Positions 14,551 to 19,521 of a DNA stretch of 19,521 nucleotides are shown here, piece after piece; position 1 is the stretch's first letter, and every line of letters begins with the position of its first letter. The translations under genes were made by a program, and so were the position numbers. The stretch is from Palsa-504 sp050698735. GTDB taxonomy: Bacteria > Actinomycetota > Actinomycetes > Streptosporangiales > Streptosporangiaceae. The notes below the pieces were generated by a model, which searched no databases, was not told the origin of the DNA, and saw only the letters and a program-made list of their open reading frames with translations. The DNA is taken from NCBI GenBank assembly GCA_050698735.1, contig JBOHCG010000077.1, positions 1-19,521 of the forward strand, written 5' to 3'.

Positions 14551-16175
14551 CGTTCTCCCCGGCCTAGCAGGGTGTTGAATCGCTGCAGGCCGGCTGGGCT
14601 GGCGAAGGCAGCGAACCGCTTGCTGAAATCCGCGCGGGCCTCGGCCTGGCGGACCGCGAGGTGGGCGGCGAGCTCGCCCATGGCCAGCAGCGTGGCCGCG
14701 GGGGCCGCCCGCTCGGCCAGGATCGCGTCGGCCAGCGCGTGAATCTCCTCGCGCTGCACCTCGCTGTCCTGGAACTCGCCCAGGACATCCTGCAACTGCT
14801 TGAGGTCACCCAGCACCTTGCGGTAGACGGCGGGGTCGTAAAGCGGCGCGAAGAACTCCAGCAGGTAGCGCAGCTCCTTGCCGCGCTTGCGCAGGTTGTG
14901 CAGGGATTCCGGAGCCGAGTCCTGGTTGATCGCGCGGCCCTGCGCGACTATCCGGCGGTAGGCGCGTTCGGTGCGGCTGACGGCCAGGTCGGCGGTGGCG
15001 GGCGGGCGGTTCGGCGAGTTTCTCGTCCTTTTCGGGGGGCGGGCGTCGCGGACCTCGACCAGCGCCTTGCGCCAGTGCTCGGTGACGGTACGGAACCTCG
15101 GCGAGCGGAGCGCCGCGGCCAGCAGCCGGAACTCACGCGTCCGGCGCCTTGCCAGGAAGGCACGGAACGGCTTCAGGTCGGCGGGTTCGGCCGCGACCAG
15201 GCTTGCGGTCATCGAGTCGAAACCGAGCAGGTACACGTCGAGGTCCCTGGTCGGCGTGGTCAGGTCGCCGAGCCACTTGAACTCGGCGGCGTACTGGCCC
15301 GCCAGGTCGGCCGGCAGGACATCGCCGAGCAGCTTGATCGCCGACCGGGTACGGCGGACGGCGACGCGCAGGTCGTGCAGGAACTCGGTGTCGATGTCAC
15401 GGAGCACGCCATCGGTGTTCTGCTCCAGGGTGTCCAGCAGACGGAGCAGCAGGCTGGCGACCGCGACTGGGGCCGGCATCGAGGCGGTGATCTCGGCGTC
15501 CACGCCGCTTGAGTAGTCACCGGGTCGGCGGTGCAGCGCCTGCAGGGCCGCGGCGAACGCGCTCTGGGTGGCCGGGGACACGCCAGGGGCCTCGGCGAGC
15601 AGCCGGGCGGCCCGGCGGGCCTGGCCGGGGTAGCCGCGGACCTCGGCGACGGCCAGGCGCACCGGCAGGTCGACCTGGCAGGCGTCGGCGGTCGCCCTGG
15701 CAGTGTCCGTCGCCCTGGCAGTGTCCGTCGCCCTGGCAGTGTCCGTGACCAGCCGGGCCACCGTCTTGCCGTCCGCGTTGAGCAGGCGGGTGATGCTGAC
15801 CGTGCCGACCGCCCCGGCCATCGGCAGCAGCGCCCTGGGCCTGACCAGCGTCGCGATGCGGTCCCACACCGGGCCGGCGGGCAATTCCAGGCTGGGGCGC
15901 CTGGGCTGGGCGGCCGGGGCGGGCTGCTCGGCCAGCGGCGTGCCGTCGGCGGCGGTCAGCAGCAGGCGGCCGGTACGTCTGGCCTGCTCGTGCGCTAGCA
16001 CGAGCCCGGCGCGGTACAGCCGCCAGTCGAAGGTGTCCAGCCAGGTCAGGCGTCGGACGCTGGTCACACCCCGGTCGTCGACGACCGAGAACGCGGGCGC
16101 CAGCGCGTCGCGCAGCGCCACCCTGCCGGTTTCTTCTCCCCCACCCAGCACATATTCCTGCAGGCCAGGCGTCAT
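14547..16175 (-). CDS. CYTH-like/CHAD domain protein (predicted polyphosphate-binding)
   Basis: It has 542 residues from the ATG at 16175, which has a gaggag Shine-Dalgarno (16187-16192). The N-terminal ~200 residues resemble a degenerate CYTH/triphosphate tunnel domain (LDTFDWRLYRAG). The C-terminal half is a CHAD domain with two helical repeats rich in conserved His/Arg/Lys: LHDLRVAVRRTRSAIKLL and LHNLRKRGKELRYLLEFF. CHAD domains bind polyphosphate and target proteins to polyphosphate granules in several bacteria. Between the two parts lies a variable hexapeptide repeat TDTARA x3. The stop overlaps the ParA start by GTGA. The longer frame from 16211 lacks a ribosome binding site. Enzymatic activity of the CYTH part is uncertain because its metal-binding EXEXK motif is not evident. 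Confidence 0.9.
   Translation of the reverse strand: MTPGLQEYVLGGGEETGRVALRDALAPAFSVVDDRGVTSVRRLTWLDTFDWRLYRAGLVLAHEQARRTGRLLLTAADGTPLAEQPAPAAQPRRPSLELPAGPVWDRIATLVRPRALLPMAGAVGTVSITRLLNADGKTVARLVTDTARATDTARATDTARATADACQVDLPVRLAVAEVRGYPGQARRAARLLAEAPGVSPATQSAFAAALQALHRRPGDYSSGVDAEITASMPAPVAVASLLLRLLDTLEQNTDGVLRDIDTEFLHDLRVAVRRTRSAIKLLGDVLPADLAGQYAAEFKWLGDLTTPTRDLDVYLLGFDSMTASLVAAEPADLKPFRAFLARRRTREFRLLAAALRSPRFRTVTEHWRKALVEVRDARPPKRTRNSPNRPPATADLAVSRTERAYRRIVAQGRAINQDSAPESLHNLRKRGKELRYLLEFFAPLYDPAVYRKVLGDLKQLQDVLGEFQDSEVQREEIHALADAILAERAAPAATLLAMGELAAHLAVRQAEARADFSKRFAAFASPAGLQRFNTLLGRGER
15691..15744 (+). repeat. 18-base tandem repeat, three perfect copies, inside the CHAD gene
   Basis: The unit gtcgccctggcagtgtcc occurs at 15691-15708, 15709-15726 and 15727-15744 without a mismatch. 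The length is a multiple of three, so the reading frame (TDTARA) is kept. The perfect identity suggests recent expansion by slippage. Confidence 0.95.
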
Positions 16176-16286
16176 GTGGTCAGCTTCTCCTCTGGGGCAA
16201 GCTACCGCCATCCCCGCGTCTGCCGTCTATGTTCGCGGCACGCCGAGGCGCGAACCAGCCGTCAGAAGGTTAACAAAAGGTGAATT

Positions 16287-17312
16287 TCAGCCGACTGGCC
16301 AGTTAAGGCCGGTCAAAGCGAGAATATCAGCGGTACGGGGCATTGCGGTCTGCGCCCCGGGACGGGTTACGGCCGCGGCGCCGGCCGCGGCGGCGGCGCG
16401 GACCGCCTCGGCGGCGGGTACGCCTGCCGCCAGGGCAACCGCGAGCGCGCCGACGAAGGTGTCACCGGCGCCGACCGTGTCGACCGCGGTGACGCGGAAG
16501 CCGGGCACAGCTAGCGGGGCGCCAGCTTCGGGCGCAGCGGCGGCGCCGGGCGGGGGGACGGGGGGGACGGGGGGGACGGGCGGGGCGATGGGCGATCCGG
16601 TTTGCGGGCCTGCCAGGGCGGCGCCGTGGGCGCCGGCGGTGACTACGGCATAGGGGGCGCCGATGGTCGTCAGGTCGGCGGCGGCCTGGGCGGCTGCGGG
16701 CAAGCCCTCGACCGGACGGCCGAGGATGGCGGCCGCCTCGGACTCGTTCACCACCAGCCAGTCCAGGCTCGTGGCGCCAGCGAGTATCTCGGTCGCCTCG
16801 GCGGGGACGGGGGCAAGGTTGAGGATGCGGATCGGAAGGTATTCCGCCTTGGGCCTGGCGAATGCCTTGTGAATGGCGAGGACCGGGATTTCCGCGCTGA
16901 TCACCAGGGCGTCGGCGGGGCGGGCGAAGGCGCGGGCCACGTCATCGGCGCCGACCTCGCGGTTGGCGCCCTGGGCGACGGTGATGAGGTTCTCGCCGGA
17001 CTCATCGACCGCGATCATGGCCAAGCCGGTCGGCACGCCGGCCACGGTGCGCACACCCTCGGCGTCGACTCCCTCGGCGGCGAGCGCGTCCAGCAGGCGG
17101 CGGCCGAAGTCGTCGTCGCCGACGCAGCCCACCATGCGCACGTCGGCGCCGAGCCTGGCCGCCGCCACGGCCTGGTTGGCGCCCTTGCCGCCAGGCGTGA
17201 AGCGGGCCGCGGAGCCGAGCACGGTGCTGCCGGGTCCCGGCAGCCTGGGCACGGTCACCGAGATGTCCATGTTCAGGCTGCCGAGGACGGTTATCCGAGG
17301 TCGTATCGCCAC
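16287..17312 (-). CDS. rbsK: PfkB-family sugar kinase, probable ribokinase
   Basis: It phosphorylates a sugar, probably ribose, to its 5-phosphate. It has 341 residues. The N-terminal GSLNMDISVTVPRLPGPG stretch and the signature GGKGANQAVAAARLG (residues 42-56) are typical of ribokinases. The C-terminal PfkB signature is DTVGAGDTF, with the catalytic Asp. A proline/alanine-rich insertion (PPVPPVPPVPPPG, then an Ala-rich stretch) sits before the last signature and is encoded by a 9-base tandem repeat. It is probably a surface loop. The start is a GTG at 17310-17312. The HAF-protein gene lies 15 bases upstream, so the two may be co-transcribed. No ribose transporter is present. Confidence 0.85.
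   Translation of the reverse strand: MAIRPRITVLGSLNMDISVTVPRLPGPGSTVLGSAARFTPGGKGANQAVAAARLGADVRMVGCVGDDDFGRRLLDALAAEGVDAEGVRTVAGVPTGLAMIAVDESGENLITVAQGANREVGADDVARAFARPADALVISAEIPVLAIHKAFARPKAEYLPIRILNLAPVPAEATEILAGATSLDWLVVNESEAAAILGRPVEGLPAAAQAAADLTTIGAPYAVVTAGAHGAALAGPQTGSPIAPPVPPVPPVPPPGAAAAPEAGAPLAVPGFRVTAVDTVGAGDTFVGALAVALAAGVPAAEAVRAAAAAGAAAVTRPGAQTAMPRTADILALTGLNWPVG
16552..16585 (+). repeat. 9-base G-rich tandem repeat (ggggggacg x3) with G-quadruplex potential
   Basis: Three perfect copies of ggggggacg occupy 16552-16578. They are followed by ggg (16578-16580) and gggg (16582-16585), giving five G-runs of three or more with loops of one or two bases. The repeat lies within the ribokinase gene and writes the Pro/Val-rich insertion on the - strand. 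Confidence 0.85.
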
Positions 17313-17327
17313 CCCCGAACGGTAGCG

Positions 17328-18299
17328 CTAAGGGCGGGCCGGGGTCATCACGAAGCTGTGCAGGTTATCGCTGGCGTCGAAGTAGAAGCCGACGACGACA
17401 CCTTCGTTGTCGATGCCCTGCGGGGTCGTGCCGTCGACACCGGCCGGATCGGTGACGGGGGTGAACACGCCGCCCCGTTCGGTGAATCCGTGCGCCTCGC
17501 CGTTGGCGTCGAACCAGGTCCCGACGAGCACGCCGGCGTCGTCGACGGCCGCGAGGAGTGTGCTGACCGGCGGCGCGTCCGGGTCGTTGACGGGAGTGAA
17601 CCTGCCGATCGGGCCGGCGAAGGCCACCTCGTCGCCGTTGGCCTCGGTGTAGGAACCGACGACCTCGCCGAGGTCGTTGATGTAGCCCAGTTGCGTGCCC
17701 TGACCGGAGGCGGAGCCGGCGGCCGGGGCGTTGATGCTGGTGAACGTGCCGGCACGGTCGACGAAGCCGTGCTCGACGCCGCCGGAGTCGATGTAGAACC
17801 CGGCGATCAGGCCGAGGACGTTCATGTTGGCGGCGAAGGTGCCCTGGCCGGAGCCGGAGCCGGCGTTCGGGTCGTTGACGGCGGTGAACGTCCCGCCGCG
17901 GCCGACGAACCCGTGCGCGGCGCCGCTGGCGTCAAGGCTGTAGCCGACTATCACGCCAAGGTCGTTGATGGAGGCGGCCAGCGTCTGGGGGGCACCCGGC
18001 ACGTTGATCGTGGTGAACGTCCCGCCGCGGTCGAGGAATCCGTGGTCGAGGCCGCCGCTGTCGGTGTAGAAGCCGACGATCGAGCCGAGGTCGTTGGGGG
18101 TCACCGCGAACGTGGCCGCCGCGCCTGGCACGGCGATGTCGGTGAAACGGCCAGATGTGGTGGCGGCCCCTGTGGTGGCGGCCCCTGTGGTGGCGGCAAG
18201 GGCGGCGGGCACTGCGGTTGGCGCCGCGGCCAGGACGGCAGCAGCCGGGACCAGGGCGGCGGCGGCGATGGCGATGGCGATCGGCATGCGGTACTTCAT
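17328..18299 (-). CDS. Exported HAF-repeat protein
   Basis: It has 323 residues from the ATG at 18299, preceded by gagaaagg. The signal peptide is MKYRMPIAIAIAAAALVPAA with a further hydrophobic Ala-rich segment and a likely signal-peptidase site after about residue 35. The mature part consists of about six repeats of ~39 residues of the form DLGVIVGYS-DASGAAHGFV-GGTFTAVNDP, the HAF repeat seen in secreted bacterial proteins of unknown function. A 15-base near-perfect repeat (18156-18200) lies just after the signal peptide and encodes TTGAATTGAAT-like sequence. It is divergent from the SARP gene across a 122-base region and lies upstream of the ribokinase. Confidence 0.8.
   Translation of the reverse strand: MKYRMPIAIAIAAAALVPAAAVLAAAPTAVPAALAATTGAATTGAATTSGRFTDIAVPGAAATFAVTPNDLGSIVGFYTDSGGLDHGFLDRGGTFTTINVPGAPQTLAASINDLGVIVGYSLDASGAAHGFVGRGGTFTAVNDPNAGSGSGQGTFAANMNVLGLIAGFYIDSGGVEHGFVDRAGTFTSINAPAAGSASGQGTQLGYINDLGEVVGSYTEANGDEVAFAGPIGRFTPVNDPDAPPVSTLLAAVDDAGVLVGTWFDANGEAHGFTERGGVFTPVTDPAGVDGTTPQGIDNEGVVVGFYFDASDNLHSFVMTPARP
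18156..18195 (+). repeat. 15-base tandem repeat after the HAF signal peptide
   Basis: tgtggtggcggcccc occurs at 18156-18170 and 18171-18185, and a third partial copy (tgtggtggcggc) at 18186-18197. The repeat is a multiple of three and falls in a Thr/Gly/Ala linker, so it changes only linker length. Confidence 0.85.
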
Positions 18300-18357
18300 G
18301 GGCGCTGCCTTTCTCGATGAGCAGAGTCTTTCTGGGCGGCGTAGGTGGCTTAAGTCG

Positions 18358-18386
18358 TTGGCAAGTCTTCGGGGCGGTGATAGCAA
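18358..18386 (+). promoter_or_regulatory. Weak candidate promoter for the SARP gene
   Basis: ttggca (18358-18363), 17 bases, then tagcaa (18381-18386) is the best -35/-10-like pair in the divergent region, ahead of a good Shine-Dalgarno ggagg (18413-18417). The -10 match is poor, so this is only a candidate. I saw no clear SARP-type heptamer direct repeats. Confidence 0.2.
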
Positions 18387-18421
18387 TCTCGTAGCGAACG
18401 TGTAGGTCCGGCGGAGGTCGC

Positions 18422-19405
18422 ATGCGGCAGCTGGAGTTCTGCTTGCTCGGGCCGGTCGTGGTGCGCCGCGACGGCGCGGTGCTGCCGGTGCCGCGAGGCA
18501 GCCAGCGCGCGGTGCTCGCGGTGCTGCTGCTGAACGCCGGCCGGGTGGTATCGGTCGACGAACTGGCCGAGACGCTCTGGGGGGCCGAGCCGCGGCCGTC
18601 GGCCCAGGCGACGGTGCGGAACTACGTGAAGCGGCTGCGGCGGGTGCTTGGCGAGGACCGGATCGTCACCGCGGCGCCTGGTTACGCGATCAGGGCCGAC
18701 CCCGGCGAGCTCGACGTGGCCAGGTTCGAGGACCTGCTCGCGGCGGCGCGTGGCGCCGCGCGGGACGCGTCATGGCAGGCCGCGGCCGACCGGGCGGGCT
18801 GCGCGCTGGCGCTGTGGCGGGGCGAGCCGCTGGCCGACGTGCGGTCGGACCTACTGGCGCTGCGTGCGGTGCCCTGGCTGGCGGAGCTACGACTGCAGGC
18901 GATCGAACTGCGCATCGACGCCGAACTTCACCTGGGCCGGACCGCCGCGGTCATCGCCGAGCTCGAGCAGCTTGCCGCGGCCTATCCGCTGCGCGAACGG
19001 CTGCACGGACTGCTCATGCGGGCACTGTGCCGTGAGGGCCGCCGGGCCGAGGCGCTGGCCGCCTACCGGCACGTGCGGCGGGTGCTCGTGGACGAACTCG
19101 GCGCCGAGCCGGGCGCCGAGCTGCGCGAGCTGCATCGGCAGATCCTGCAGGCGGGGACGGATGGGGCTGCCGGGGACATTCCGATGACAGGTCGACGGGA
19201 GCGTGAGGTGCCGCGTGAGCTGCCCGGGCCGGTGCGGCCGTTCGTCGGGCGGGCGGGCGAGCTGGAGGCGTTGACCAGGCGGCTGGACGAGGAAGGCACG
19301 GCGGTGATCTCGGCGCTCGGCGGGACCGCGGGGGTGGGCAAGCCGAATCCTGGAGCAAATACACCAGATCGTTATCAGTCCGTGGCATTGCCAGTTCGAC
19401 GCTAG
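18422..19405 (+). pseudogene. AfsR/SARP-family regulator, truncated in its P-loop (NB-ARC) domain
   Basis: Residues ~1-95 form an OmpR-type winged helix (LEFCLLGPVVVRRDG, SVDELAETLWG, ATVRNYVKRLRRVLG, PGYAI). Residues ~100-245 are a bacterial transcriptional activator domain (ALWRGEPLADV, YPLRERLHGLLMRALCREGRRAEALAAY). A NB-ARC region begins with PFVGRAGELEALTRRL and the Walker A GGTAGVGK (300-307). The sequence breaks directly after the lysine codon (19340-19342), where Thr/Ser and the rest of the ATPase and TPR domains should follow. Instead there are 20 unrelated residues and a stop. The DNA-binding and BTAD parts are complete, so a short SARP-like activator could still be made. Full-length AfsR-type proteins have 600-1000 residues. 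Confidence 0.8.
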
Positions 19406-19521
19406 TGCCCTGCGTCTTTAGACAGCTGGATAAGTGAGTTAGGTCACACTGCGTTATCGTGTGTCATAACTGAATGTAGTCGAACGTGTTCCTATAGTTA
19501 TCTACATGGCGAGGACAGGGC
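19343..19521. mobile_element. AT-richer foreign sequence, possible edge of an insertion element
   Basis: After the break in the SARP gene the base composition changes. In 19441-19500, 25 of 60 bases are G or C, against roughly 70% elsewhere. The six bases gccctg (19407-19412) and cagggc (19516-19521) are inverted matches, but this is too short to be a proven terminal repeat. A frame MARTG opens at 19506, resembling the start of IS630-family transposases (MARTGRP-like). The window ends there, so this remains a guess. Confidence 0.3.

Noticed and set aside
16602..18320. 572-residue open frame on the + strand across the ribokinase and HAF genes
   Set aside because: Antisense Gly/Asp/Val-rich low-complexity sequence with no family; the opposite strand holds clear genes with signal peptide and PfkB signatures.
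1..19521. tRNA, rRNA or CRISPR arrays
   Set aside because: No spaced direct repeats of CRISPR type and no tRNA-like cloverleaf with TTCGANTC-type arms were recognised by eye.

Overview
The window is GC-rich coding DNA with GTG and TTG starts, ATGA/GTGA gene overlaps and families typical of Actinomycetota: a group-5/6-like soluble diiron monooxygenase cluster, an AfsR/SARP regulator, a WYL regulator remnant, a CHAD protein and a HAF-repeat protein. I cannot place it more narrowly than a soil-type high-GC actinomycete. Most genes are ordinary. The last ~180 bases are clearly AT-richer than the rest.

Region 1 (1-8656, + strand) is a propane/phenol-type binuclear-iron monooxygenase locus in prmABCD order. 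It holds the hydroxylase large subunit (5' end outside the window), the reductase, the hydroxylase small subunit and the coupling protein. These are followed by a metal-dependent amidohydrolase, a DUF59/MIP18-like protein, a zinc alcohol dehydrogenase and a GroEL-like chaperonin. PrmB would pass NADH electrons to the PrmA-PrmC diiron hydroxylase under control of PrmD. The dehydrogenase would oxidise the alcohol formed, and the chaperonin (like MimG/PrmG) would fold the large subunit. Two non-coding elements stand out: a 147-base prmA-prmB spacer with short repeats, and a strong hairpin between prmD and the amidohydrolase.

Region 2 (8769-13502) is an accessory stretch. It has a beta-propeller lipoprotein (- strand), then a cluster of gene debris: the C-terminus of an epoxide hydrolase (-) abutting the C-terminus of a WYL regulator (+) at about 10361, and a Mug-type uracil-DNA glycosylase cut to 94 residues. 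Next come an intact alpha/beta-hydrolase, a PCD-like/VOC fusion whose reading frame has lost its expected stop, and a SAM methyltransferase.

Region 3 (13503-18299) is a gene-free G-rich spacer followed by - strand genes. A ParA-type ATPase is translationally coupled to a CYTH-like/CHAD protein, which suggests a polyphosphate-linked positioning pair. Upstream of them lie a PfkB-family ribokinase with a repeat-made proline insertion and an exported HAF-repeat protein.

Region 4 (18422-19521) has a divergent SARP/AfsR-type regulator. It breaks directly after its Walker A lysine and runs into AT-rich sequence that may be the edge of an insertion element. The most interesting points are the CHAD-ParA pair, the two gene breaks (10361 and 19342), the spacer and hairpin in the monooxygenase cluster, and the DUF59 protein inside the monooxygenase operon.
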